NCBI GenBank assembly: GCA_050303415.1
Contig: JBNLBS010000018.1
Location: forward strand, 20,547-84,546
DNA from: JBNLBS01 sp050303415
GTDB lineage: Bacteria; Pseudomonadota; Gammaproteobacteria; Methylococcales; Methylomonadaceae
Direction of reading: 5' to 3'
Length of the DNA: 64,000 nt
Below the pieces are notes generated by a model. The model ran no database searches. It had not been told where the DNA came from and worked only from the letters and a program-made list of their open reading frames with translations. Shown one piece after another: positions 1 to 7,479 of the stretch; positions within the stretch are counted from its first letter, which is position 1; each line of letters opens with the position of its first letter. Made by a program: the position numbers and the translations under genes.

Positions 1-356
1 TCAGCCTGTTAATTGTCGTGGTGATTTTGGTCGGAACCTGGGGTTTGCTGAAAGATTCGATGAACTATGCGATGGATGCCGTACCGGCGAGTGTTGATAT
101 TCCCGCACTCAGGCAATATCTCACCGGCTTTGACTTTGTCGATCATCTTCACGACTTACATGTCTGGCCGTTAAGTACCACTGAAATTGCCCTGACTGTT
201 CACCTGGTAGTCAATACCACGGAATTGGATAACGAATTTCTTACCAGTCTGCAGCAACATCTTCACGATCATTTCGGAATTGAGCATTCGACCATACAGG
301 TTGAAACTTCCGCAGATGAAAATAACTGTATGCTTTTTAAACATACCTGCGTTTAA
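1..356 (+). CDS. Cation diffusion facilitator (CzcD/ZitB-like) transporter, C-terminal part
   Basis: The reading frame is open from the left edge of the window, so this is the 3' part of a longer gene. The translation begins in a hydrophobic segment, the end of a transmembrane helix. It continues into a soluble C-terminal domain containing the HDLHVWPL motif typical of CDF metal/proton antiporters (the cytoplasmic dimerisation domain of the zinc/cadmium efflux family). Family members export Zn2+, Co2+ or Cd2+ across the inner membrane; the metal cannot be read from this fragment. It ends 9 bp before the convergent hydrolase gene. The motif and layout make the family call firm, but the N-terminal metal-site residues are outside the window. 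Confidence 0.85.
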   Translation, partial: SLLIVVVILVGTWGLLKDSMNYAMDAVPASVDIPALRQYLTGFDFVDHLHDLHVWPLSTTEIALTVHLVVNTTELDNEFLTSLQQHLHDHFGIEHSTIQVETSADENNCMLFKHTCV

Positions 357-365
357 AAGCTTTCG

Positions 366-1037
366 CTACTGTAACTGGCTGATCCATTTCACGCTGGTTT
401 CAATTACTTCCTGCATCACTTCTTCCTGACTGCGGTTAAGTTTTTTTAATACTTTAAACGAATGGTCGCCGCCTTCGATAATATGAACTGCAGGGGGATT
501 GGGTAAGGTGTCGATGCATTCGTATAGTCTGTCCAACTTGCATAAGGAATCGCGCGTGCCTTGAAAAAACAGCATAGGGCTACTGATGCTGGCCAGGTGT
601 TCGAAGCGGGCTTTGTCGGGCTTGCCGGGCGCGTGTAAAGGGTAGCCGAAAGCGATGATACCGCCGTAACCCGGATTTTCGCTGGCCAGCATCGTAGCAT
701 AACGTCCACCCATACTTTTACCGGAGAGGAATATTTTATCGGCAGATAAACCGGTTTTTTCTATCACGGTATCAATCACTCCTTGCCAGCAAGCTAATAA
801 AACGGGAGCCCGATCCGGCGCTTTGCGTCCCTGTTCCATATAAGGGAAGTTAAATTTCACGGTTAAAATGTTGTGTTTGGCAATGCCTTCATGCAGGGCG
901 CAAATGAACTCAGAGTCCATATTTTTTCCGGCGCCGTGAGCAATGATCAAGGCTTTCTGATAGTTCTCTGGAATCAACCAGCTAGAAGATATTTTGCCTT
1001 TATCAGCAACGCTTATAGAATGATTTTCTGATCTCAT
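366..1037 (-). CDS. Alpha/beta hydrolase, KANL3/Tex30-like family
   Basis: A 223-residue soluble alpha/beta hydrolase. The nucleophile elbow GKSMGG puts the serine at residue 108. The acid is probably Asp163 in GTRDS and the base His192 in GGDHSF, giving a complete catalytic triad. The N-terminal IIAHGAG segment supplies the oxyanion-hole region. Length and motif spacing match the small bacterial KANL3/Tex30-like hydrolases, related to dienelactone hydrolases. The substrate is unknown. There is no signal peptide, so it acts in the cytoplasm. It is divergent from the tRNA-Asp gene and convergent with the CDF transporter, and appears to be a single-gene unit. Confidence 0.82.
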   Translation of the reverse strand: MRSENHSISVADKGKISSSWLIPENYQKALIIAHGAGKNMDSEFICALHEGIAKHNILTVKFNFPYMEQGRKAPDRAPVLLACWQGVIDTVIEKTGLSADKIFLSGKSMGGRYATMLASENPGYGGIIAFGYPLHAPGKPDKARFEHLASISSPMLFFQGTRDSLCKLDRLYECIDTLPNPPAVHIIEGGDHSFKVLKKLNRSQEEVMQEVIETSVKWISQLQ

Positions 1038-1051
1038 TTTAATAATTATGC

Positions 1052-1079
1052 TTGACGCTTTCGTTATTTGTTATAGAAT
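1052..1079 (+). promoter_or_regulatory. Probable sigma-70 promoter of tRNA-Asp
   Basis: A TTGACG -35 box at 1052-1057 is followed after 16 bp by a TAGAAT -10 box at 1074-1079. The tRNA 5' end lies 15 bp further on. Spacing and boxes are near consensus, as expected for a stable-RNA gene. Confidence 0.6.
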
Positions 1080-1093
1080 ACGCGCTCTTCAAC

Positions 1094-1170
1094 GGAGCGG
1101 TAGTTCAGTTGGTTAGAATACCGGCCTGTCACGCCGGGGGTCGCGGGTTCGAGTCCCGTCCGCTCCGCCA
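1094..1170 (+). tRNA. tRNA-Asp (anticodon GTC)
   Basis: A 77-nt tRNA with encoded 3' CCA. The acceptor stem pairs GGAGCGG with CCGCTCC. The D-arm contains AGTTCAGTTGGTTAGA. The anticodon GTC is at 1128-1130 within an intact anticodon stem (CCGGC/GCCGG), and the T-loop is GGTTCGAGTCC. It is nearly identical to enterobacterial tRNA-Asp. It ends 7 bp before the convergent Nif3-like gene. Confidence 0.97.
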
Positions 1171-1177
1171 ACTTATT

Positions 1178-1942
1178 TTATGCCGGGTTGTCACTGTCGA
1201 TATAGACGCAGTCAACCTTGAATGCATCCCTTGTTTTTTCCATTAATGCCTGAATGCCGAATTGTTCTGTGGCATGATGTCCGCCGGCAAACATATGGAT
1301 ACCGTTCTCCTGGCTTTCATGCCAGTCATGCTCGCTGATTTCTCCGGTAATATACGCATCCAGTCCGTTTTTTGCTGCCAGTTTCCAGCCGTCATTGGCG
1401 CCCCCGGTAATGATGCCGACCGTTTCTATCATCACCCGCTCATCGTCAGAAGCCAGAATAACCGAATGCTGTAAAACCGATTCCAGTCTGGTTTTTAAGG
1501 TAGTCGCAGTCAAAGGCTTTTTAAAGCGCGCCTGAGTGCCTGTAGGGCAACCTTTGTAGTCACCAAAGGCTTGCATGGCCTCGCAATCAATTAACTGCGC
1601 CAAGCGGGCCGCATTACCGATATCCGGGTGTCCGTCCAACGGTAAATGATAACCGAACAAATTGATCTTATGTTCGACTAATGGAAATATGCGTTTGGCA
1701 AATGCGCCGGTCAGCGTTTTTGCCCCGTGAAACGACCAGAATAAGCCATGATGTACCACCAATGCGTCGGCATGCCGGTCAGCCGCCTGCCGGATGGAAT
1801 CACGGGTGGCGGAAACGGCAAAGGCAATTTTATCAATCTGCTGTTTGCCTTCCACCTGCAAACCATTGGGACCGTAATCGGTGTATGTTTGCGGTTTGAG
1901 TAACTGCCGGTAGAAATCGTCAAGCTGTTGTCGTGTAACCAT
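1178..1942 (-). CDS. Nif3-like dinuclear metal centre protein (YbgI family)
   Basis: A 254-residue protein of the Nif3/YbgI family, which form hexameric toroids with a dinuclear metal site in each subunit. The first metal-binding pair is the HHGLFW motif (His64-His65). A matching C-terminal motif is AGGHHATEQFG near residues 228-238. The N-terminal NGLQVEG segment is also typical. Members are linked to GTP cyclohydrolase-like or metal-insertion functions, but the biochemical role is not settled. The length is normal and the gene appears intact. It stands alone, convergent with tRNA-Asp. Confidence 0.9.
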   Translation of the reverse strand: MVTRQQLDDFYRQLLKPQTYTDYGPNGLQVEGKQQIDKIAFAVSATRDSIRQAADRHADALVVHHGLFWSFHGAKTLTGAFAKRIFPLVEHKINLFGYHLPLDGHPDIGNAARLAQLIDCEAMQAFGDYKGCPTGTQARFKKPLTATTLKTRLESVLQHSVILASDDERVMIETVGIITGGANDGWKLAAKNGLDAYITGEISEHDWHESQENGIHMFAGGHHATEQFGIQALMEKTRDAFKVDCVYIDSDNPA

Positions 1943-2026
1943 GTATTGAGTAATGTTCGTTTAATAAAATTTTAAATTAAGCATAATCTAATTAATAAAC
2001 CGTAAAGGCGCAAATTGAAAAACAGT

Positions 2027-2049
2027 AGAGACGCAATGCTTGCGTCTCT
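2027..2049. repeat. REP-like palindrome, copy 1
   Basis: A perfect 10-bp inverted repeat (AGAGACGCAA / TTGCGTCTCT) around a TGC loop. The same palindrome core recurs at 12629-12649, and looser relatives occur at 12717-12735 and 14594-14628. This indicates a dispersed palindromic repeat family. It lies 85 bp upstream of the Nif3-like gene. Confidence 0.75.
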
Positions 2050-2073
2050 GTTTTAATCATTTAAATACTTATG

Positions 2074-2140
2074 AATTGCCGCCAGATAATTTTAAAGGTT
2101 TCGGTCATAAGCGGATCAATGGCACTTACTTTCCGGTTGA
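2074..2140 (-). repeat. Partial duplicate of the NUDIX gene 3' end
   Basis: These 67 bases match 2744-2810, the 3' end of the NUDIX gene, in the same orientation with about four mismatches. Homology stops abruptly at 2140, leaving only the C-terminal codons. The two copies bracket the DUF559 element. This copy has no start and is not a functional gene. The rest of 1943-2264 holds only the palindrome at 2027-2049 and otherwise nothing recognisable. Confidence 0.8.
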
Positions 2141-2264
2141 GTAATTGCCGGACTGTGGTCGGGTAATCATCGTTAAAATATATCAGAATATTTTTAAAAG
2201 AAGCATTTGATTCAAGGATTACTTTCTGGGGTTATCATTAAATTAGCTAATGATTATGTTTTTA

Positions 2265-2299
2265 AGCCCTCTCCTGATGGAGAGGGTTGGGTGAGGAGA
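2265..2299. repeat. Left 35-bp inverted repeat of the DUF559 element
   Basis: This sequence is the exact reverse complement of 2659-2693. Each copy contains its own internal palindrome (CCCTCTCC / GGAGAGGG) followed by TTGGGTGAGGAGA. It has the look of a REP-type repeat common in Proteobacteria. Confidence 0.9.
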
Positions 2300-2315
2300 A
2301 AGTAAAAAATATTTT

Positions 2316-2651
2316 TTAGGTTTCAAGTTCTTCGATAACTGATCGAATTTGTTCTAGCACACTTTCAAGGTTCACAAACAAATCATTGTTCCAAAAACGA
2401 ATAACTTTAAAACCTCGCTGATTGAGAAAGCGAGTTCTTTCCTTATCAACTTGTTCACTATGCTGTGAGCCATCCAATTCTATAATGAGGCTTAATTCCA
2501 GGCATACAAAATCAACAATATAGGGCTCAATAGAAAACTGTCTGCGGAATTTATAATTTAAAAACCGTCGGTTTCTAAGTCGAAGCCATAAAATTTGTTC
2601 TGCATCTGTTTGGTTTTTTCTTAAATTCCGGGCTAAGTGTGAAAAAGTTAT
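2316..2651 (-). CDS. DUF559-family (Vsr/endonuclease-like) protein with ATA in place of a start codon
   Basis: A 111-codon open frame not flanked by any ATG, GTG or TTG start. The translation matches the DUF559 (COG2852) family throughout. Visible motifs are an N-terminal LRKNQTDAE, then YKFRRQFSIEPYIVDFVC, then IIELDGSQH, then GFKVIRFWNND. These are the conserved core of this Vsr-like PD-(D/E)XK nuclease fold, with Asp47, Glu58 and Gln68 region as likely catalytic residues. The first plausible codon is ATA at 2649-2651. It sits 8 nt after a strong AGGAG, and aligns with where family members have their initiator methionine. The AGGAG lies inside the right inverted repeat. Either translation starts at AUA at low efficiency or the gene lost its start by a single G-to-A change. 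Confidence 0.75.
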   Translation of the reverse strand: MTFSHLARNLRKNQTDAEQILWLRLRNRRFLNYKFRRQFSIEPYIVDFVCLELSLIIELDGSQHSEQVDKERTRFLNQRGFKVIRFWNNDLFVNLESVLEQIRSVIEELET

Positions 2652-2658
2652 TTTAAAA

Positions 2659-2693
2659 TCTCCTCACCCAACCCTCTCCATCAGGAGAGGGCT
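2659..2693. repeat. Right 35-bp inverted repeat of the DUF559 element
   Basis: A perfect inverted copy of 2265-2299. On the minus strand its inner end (GTGAGGAGA) supplies the ribosome binding site for the DUF559 reading frame. Confidence 0.9.
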
Positions 2694-2730
2694 ATAAGCA
2701 TTCTTGATATTTAAAATGATTGTCGGAAGT

Positions 2731-3225
2731 TTAACAACCAGTCAATTGCCGCCAGATAATTTTAAAGGTTTCGGTCATAAGCGGATCATCGGCACCCACT
2801 TTCCGGTTGATTTCATCATGACTAAACCAGTTGCCTTCATCAATCTCGTCCTTGTTTAAAATAAACGGCCCGTCATGTGTGCAACGATAAACCTGGATAA
2901 ACTCCATACCCAGTTCGGGCGTGGCGGAAAGTTTAAAAAGAGGTTCCAGGCTTGCGGTAACGCCCAGCTCTTCCTGTATTTCCCGGTCGGCGCTGAAATT
3001 ATAGTCTTCACCGGCATCAACGTGGCCGGCGGCAGAGGTATCCCATAAACCGGCATTCAGGTCTTTTTGCATGGATCTTTTTTGCAGGAACAGCTGGCCC
3101 TGCCGATTAAACACGAGAATATGCACAGCCCGGTGGCGCAGTCCGTTGGCGTGAATCAGGTTGCGGGGTTGCCGGTCGATAATGCAATCGTTTTTATCGA
3201 CCACAGCGAGTAATTCGGTATACAT
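2731..3225 (-). CDS. NUDIX hydrolase (YfcD-like)
   Basis: A 164-residue NUDIX hydrolase. The NUDIX box runs from about residue 67 to 89 (GHVDAGE, then REIQEELGV) with all metal-binding glutamates present. The overall layout, with an N-terminal MYTELLAVVD strand and the HANGLRHRAVHI segment, resembles the YfcD and isopentenyl-diphosphate isomerase-like branch. The likely activity is hydrolysis of a nucleoside diphosphate-linked compound; the substrate is unknown. The terminal codons are duplicated at 2074-2140, so the locus has suffered a rearrangement, but this copy is full length. Confidence 0.9.
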   Translation of the reverse strand: MYTELLAVVDKNDCIIDRQPRNLIHANGLRHRAVHILVFNRQGQLFLQKRSMQKDLNAGLWDTSAAGHVDAGEDYNFSADREIQEELGVTASLEPLFKLSATPELGMEFIQVYRCTHDGPFILNKDEIDEGNWFSHDEINRKVGADDPLMTETFKIIWRQLTGC

Positions 3226-3329
3226 ATGAAGTCCAGGTGAGAAAGAATAGCCACTGGATTTTAGGCTTTTATTGGACCAAGTCGCAAATTGGGTTTTAAT
3301 TTAAAACAAGCCCGGACGTTTAAGATTTC

Positions 3330-4514
3330 TTAAAACGCATAATTAATACCAATTCGTGCACCGACAGATTCACGTTCGACCTCGTTAAATTTCATTTCTG
3401 CTGTTGAGCCATCAGCAAAGAATATTTTGTCCTTGCCGTTTTTATCGACTCGCCATTTACGGTAATCAACCGACAAATTAAGCGACAAATCATCAATTAA
3501 TTTAATTTGACTTCCAAGGGATGTTACCAGCCCGGTGCCTTCCGATTTTTGGACAAAACTTTTGGGGTGAGCAAAGCTTTCCCGTAAGTTCCAGTTACCG
3601 GTGCCTTCATAATAGGTATAGTGATATTCTAACGCAGCAGAAAAACTGACCCAGTCGGCAAAACTGACTTGACTGTTAAATCCGGCCCAGGGGCCGTACC
3701 AAACGGCATCATAATCACTGTCCAGACCGCTAAAGGATCCGGTTGCAGGAATAGTCTGGAAGCCATCTTTAATTTTTAGATTCAAACTGTGATAAGAAAA
3801 CCCCAGTTTGGGCGTCAGACTTAAATAAGGTTTGCGATAAACGGAGGGAATAAGATCAACCTGGTAGCCCATCGAAAATGATCCGTCCAGGGTGTTGCCG
3901 CTATCACTGCGGTTATTGGAACGGGAGAACTCCTGAGTCCGGTTGTCGCCATAATAATCAGAATCCTGATTATCGCCTTCCATAATCTCGCCATAAGCAA
4001 CTTTACCTGAAAATATCCAGTTGCCGGGGGTTTTTACAGCGGTACCAATTTCCACATCGACAATTTCAATATCATCCCAGCTTAGTTCTGACAATATATT
4101 GGGTGTTCCTGAGGGATGTGCCTTGTTCCAACTGAATTCTTCCACCCGATAGCCGCTGTCAACATAAAGTTCCACATCAATGGGCAATTCATCATTCTTG
4201 TTATACTCAGGATCTGCCGGCTCTTCTGTATAAATATCAACTTGATCATCGGCATAGGAAAAATTAAGCGTCTCACCGTTTTCTTCAATGGGATCGGCCG
4301 GTGATTCTTGGGGGGAGTCGTTGGAAAATATCACCATATTCATGGTGATATTTTCAACAGGTACAGAAGTAACGGAACTTGATGAATCGGTTTTTGGCTG
4401 CTGGTAGATATGCATTTTCATATCAGGCAGCCCCGGCGCATTAACTGTGTTGGCCGTGACTGAGATCGAATAAACCACGAGTCCAGCTAATGACATTTTT
4501 TTATAAATAGTCAT
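3330..4514 (-). CDS. Outer-membrane beta-barrel protein, Pom/omptin-like
   Basis: Starting at Met 4514 gives a signal peptide: a short basic start, a hydrophobic stretch, and cleavage near ASVTANTVNA. An upstream start at 4598 would overlap the secretin gene by 50 bp and bury the signal peptide, so I prefer 4514. A low-complexity acidic region precedes a C-terminal half of alternating amphipathic strands rich in aromatic residues, ending in a terminal Phe, the usual Omp85/BAM signal. A DSDYYGDNRTQEFSRS-like loop recalls the Protochlamydia outer membrane protein (Pom)/omptin-type barrels. It is the last gene of the pilus cluster and may be co-transcribed with the secretin. Its role there is unknown. 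Confidence 0.6.
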   Translation of the reverse strand: MTIYKKMSLAGLVVYSISVTANTVNAPGLPDMKMHIYQQPKTDSSSSVTSVPVENITMNMVIFSNDSPQESPADPIEENGETLNFSYADDQVDIYTEEPADPEYNKNDELPIDVELYVDSGYRVEEFSWNKAHPSGTPNILSELSWDDIEIVDVEIGTAVKTPGNWIFSGKVAYGEIMEGDNQDSDYYGDNRTQEFSRSNNRSDSGNTLDGSFSMGYQVDLIPSVYRKPYLSLTPKLGFSYHSLNLKIKDGFQTIPATGSFSGLDSDYDAVWYGPWAGFNSQVSFADWVSFSAALEYHYTYYEGTGNWNLRESFAHPKSFVQKSEGTGLVTSLGSQIKLIDDLSLNLSVDYRKWRVDKNGKDKIFFADGSTAEMKFNEVERESVGARIGINYAF

Positions 4515-4548
4515 ACCGTTTGTCACTGAGCTCAATGCATAATTAGCA

Positions 4549-6972
4549 TTACAGTGTTTGTCTTTCATCTTGCGCAATCCGTTTGGCAATATCATCAAAT
4601 GATTCAGATGAGATTAAATACAGGTAAGTTGAATCGTCTTTTTCTCCCAGTTTGTTTAGCTGGGCATTTTCAATGGTTGAGGCCAGCCAATGCCCTTTTA
4701 AATGTTTATAGTCAACAGTAACCGTATCGGAGGATGTGTTATACAGCTTGACGGCAGTGACGTGAATTCCTCCGCGGCGCCAGGCCTCAACAGGTAACGC
4801 CCGAATTCGGGTGTCATAGATCAGGGGGCTGGAATAGCGTTTGGCAAGAGGTTCGGGCTTAATATATTTATGCGCATCAAGCTCGTTTGCGGGTACACGA
4901 ACGCCCTTGGCTGCATATTGCGTTAATTCAACATAAATCTGTTCGGTTTGATCGGGTGATTTACGTTTCTGTACTGTCCTTGCCGGTCTTGCCGGCTGAC
5001 GTAATTCAGGATGATTCCAATGGCTTTTATCCAGCCTATCCTGAAGCGGATGTTCTTTATAGGGCTGTTCCAGTTTATAGGAACGGTGTTTTTGATCATC
5101 ATTGGAATAAACGTCCATAGGATCGGCTTCCTGCGCATTGGGGTGTATACTGTTTTCCTGTAAAAAATTCCGGTTGGTACGTGAGGCTTCTGCCGGTGTG
5201 GCAATAATATGCGGACGAATAATCACCACCAGTTCTTCACGACCCCGTTCTCTGCTTTCGTCCCGAAAAAAGAAACCCAGCCCCGGAATATCGCCCAGAA
5301 AAGGCACTTTGCCTTCCGAATCGCCGGCTTTTTCCTTAATTAAACCGCCTACGGCAATGGCCGCCCCATCTTTGGCAACGACCGTGCCGCTAAAGGTTTT
5401 GGATTGAACTACATCAACTGTTGCATTTTGCAAAGTTCCACCTAACGGTACCGGAATTGTGACTTGAGACGGACTTAAGCCTGATTGTTCAATCAGTATA
5501 CGGATACTGACGGTGCGGTCTGCATTGATGTTGGGTGTTAGCAGTAACGTAGTCCCCAGATTATGGATATCAATAATGGGCTCCAAAATTGAATTGGAGA
5601 TAATAGAGGTATTTGTTGCAGTATTAGTGGTTTGGTTGGAGGATGCCTCATATCCGGTAATGATCGGGCGTTCTTCACCGATAAAAACGCGGCTGACTTC
5701 TTGGTTGGTGGTCATCAGTACCGGTGTTGCCAGTTCAGTGACCCGGTTTTCACGTTCCAGCAGTTGCAGTCGAGCTTCAAATTTGTCACTGACCAGGGTT
5801 GCCAGCAAAGCGGGGTTGCCAGTGGCAACGCCGGCTAAGGTAGCAACCGAATCCACTGACTGGGTAATATTCGATAATGAAGCGCGGCCACTTTGTAACC
5901 GAGTTTGCTGGTTTTTTATTTTAAAATCGAATAAGGAATTAAAGTCATCGCCTAAATTAAGCGATAGAATTTTTACTTCCATCAACATCATCGAGCTTTC
6001 GGTATCCAGTTTATGGAACAGCTGTTTAATATCCTCCATCGCTTCGGCATCGCGGGTACGAACCAGTACCCGGTTCTGACGTTTAATGACACTGAGATAA
6101 ATAGGCGCTTGCCGGATGATTTCCTGATTCATCTGAAAAGCTTCCCCGACAAACAGATTTTCTAATGACGTATTTTTTTGTAGGTCTTTACTAAACTGGG
6201 TAAATGTTTCAAGGGCACCGTTATTGAAACCTTGTTGGTTGGTGTTGATACCATTACCAAAATTACGGTTAGACGATCTGCCAGATAAATTTTGACGATT
6301 ACTTCGGTTGTTATTGCGGTTATTACCTCGGTTTCCACTCGCATTACCGCCACCACCCCGGCTGTTACTATTTGAGTTGTTACCTCCGGAAGATGAATTG
6401 TTGCCGTTATTGTTACTATTGTTATTTGACATCCGTGTACGGCTATCGATAAGATCAAATCGTTCAAAACGATTATATAAATCATCGACCAACTCATTTT
6501 GATTTTCGCCAAAGCTTAATTTGACCCGAGAGCCATATAAATTCATAACCGTATCGGCCAGGTCCAGTGCATTTTTGGCATTCTTTAGCGTAAAACTTTC
6601 GGTTTTTTCCTGCTTGAATTCAACTTGCTCCAGCCGGTATTCCTTAACCGTATATAGCCGGATGATATTGCTCTGTTGATCAAACTTGTACCAGAGGTTA
6701 TAGGTTTTAGAGATTGCATCAATCACCTGTAACGGCGTGACCCGGTGAAGAAACATGGTGATATGTACTTTAGCGGCCTCTTGGGACGCAATAATATTGA
6801 TATCGGATTGATCAGTAAGGATGCGTAGCGCATCAGCAACCGAAATGTCTCTAAACTCAATACTTTCAATAACGGTTTTTTTAGACTTGGGCGCTGACCA
6901 ACTCTGAGATGAAGGAATTAATGTGAGTAACAAGACGAGTCCGAGCAGGCTAGGTTTTAATAGGTTTTTCAT
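4549..6972 (-). CDS. mshL: MshL-like type IV pilus secretin with C-terminal DUF3438-like domain
   Basis: An 807-residue secretin with an N-terminal signal peptide (cleavage after about residue 27). A secretin N0/STN domain (residues about 35-115) and an N1-type region follow. An Asn/Ser/Gly/Arg-rich segment (about 183-245) is next. The gate/barrel domain ends in VPFLGDIPGLGFFFR and ELVVIIRPHII. It forms the outer-membrane pore for the pilus. Unusually, a further ~200 residues follow. The last ~130 (DNA 4549-4941) contain LTQYAAK, LPVEAWRRGGIHVTAVKLYN and STYLYLIS. This pattern resembles DUF3438 (TIGR03749) proteins of integrating conjugative elements. The secretin call is firm; the tail assignment is from memory of that family. 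Confidence 0.9.
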   Translation of the reverse strand: MKNLLKPSLLGLVLLLTLIPSSQSWSAPKSKKTVIESIEFRDISVADALRILTDQSDINIIASQEAAKVHITMFLHRVTPLQVIDAISKTYNLWYKFDQQSNIIRLYTVKEYRLEQVEFKQEKTESFTLKNAKNALDLADTVMNLYGSRVKLSFGENQNELVDDLYNRFERFDLIDSRTRMSNNNSNNNGNNSSSGGNNSNSNSRGGGGNASGNRGNNRNNNRSNRQNLSGRSSNRNFGNGINTNQQGFNNGALETFTQFSKDLQKNTSLENLFVGEAFQMNQEIIRQAPIYLSVIKRQNRVLVRTRDAEAMEDIKQLFHKLDTESSMMLMEVKILSLNLGDDFNSLFDFKIKNQQTRLQSGRASLSNITQSVDSVATLAGVATGNPALLATLVSDKFEARLQLLERENRVTELATPVLMTTNQEVSRVFIGEERPIITGYEASSNQTTNTATNTSIISNSILEPIIDIHNLGTTLLLTPNINADRTVSIRILIEQSGLSPSQVTIPVPLGGTLQNATVDVVQSKTFSGTVVAKDGAAIAVGGLIKEKAGDSEGKVPFLGDIPGLGFFFRDESRERGREELVVIIRPHIIATPAEASRTNRNFLQENSIHPNAQEADPMDVYSNDDQKHRSYKLEQPYKEHPLQDRLDKSHWNHPELRQPARPARTVQKRKSPDQTEQIYVELTQYAAKGVRVPANELDAHKYIKPEPLAKRYSSPLIYDTRIRALPVEAWRRGGIHVTAVKLYNTSSDTVTVDYKHLKGHWLASTIENAQLNKLGEKDDSTYLYLISSESFDDIAKRIAQDERQTL

Positions 6973-6993
6973 AAGGCTTCAGGCGATGTCTGG

Positions 6994-7479
6994 TTAACGT
7001 AAAATCAAAGTTTGGTTTAAAGGCTGCAATCTGACATGAATGGAGTACATATCAATTTTAGTGACAGTGATTTCGTAGATTGTATTGTTTTGCATAAAAG
7101 AGACCAGGCTGCCGGGCCTGACAAAATACTGTTGGTCATTAATAGTTAAAATGGCGGATACATGTTTTCCATTTTCACTATAGGTTTTGCCGGATACGAG
7201 AATGGTAGGCAGGGTGCTGTTACTGCCGCTGTTGCTATTATTGTTACTGGACTGAATTCGGCGCAACGCATCTTCAAAACTGCCTGTCATTTGCGTGGGA
7301 TCTTGAATATGCGCGTCAAACGAGTCAGTCGTTTGATCATCCGGCTCATCCGTATCGACTGCATTTGCATTCCGAGTTGAAGCCGACTGATTGTTATCGC
7401 CCGCATCTTGGTTAGTTAAATGCTCGGCACTGGCCGGCATTGACAGGCAAAAAAATATGAATAATAGGAAGTATTTCAT
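6994..7479 (-). CDS. Pilus assembly protein, MshK/PilP-like
   Basis: A 161-residue exported protein with a clear signal peptide (hydrophobic residues 2-18, cleavage near PASA). A polar, Asn/Asp/Ser-rich linker occupies residues 20-90. A C-terminal ~65-residue beta-rich domain follows (PTILVSGKTYSENGKH, then the FVRPGSLV segment). Such a small periplasmic domain next to the secretin fits MshK or PilP, which tie the inner-membrane platform to the secretin. Its start overlaps the stop of the upstream MshG-like gene by one base, showing translational coupling, and the secretin follows after 21 bp. Sequence similarity alone is weak; position drives the call. Confidence 0.65.
   Translation of the reverse strand: MKYFLLFIFFCLSMPASAEHLTNQDAGDNNQSASTRNANAVDTDEPDDQTTDSFDAHIQDPTQMTGSFEDALRRIQSSNNNSNSGSNSTLPTILVSGKTYSENGKHVSAILTINDQQYFVRPGSLVSFMQNNTIYEITVTKIDMYSIHVRLQPLNQTLILR

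Noticed and set aside
3330..4598. Longer start for the outer-membrane barrel at 4598
   Set aside because: It overlaps the secretin gene and hides an otherwise clear signal peptide starting at 4514.
5513..6079. 188-codon plus-strand frame opposite the secretin
   Set aside because: It is the complement of the conserved secretin core and shows no recognisable domain.
6308..6502. Leu/Pro-rich plus-strand frame opposite the secretin
   Set aside because: It is the complement of the Asn/Ser-rich low-complexity coding segment.
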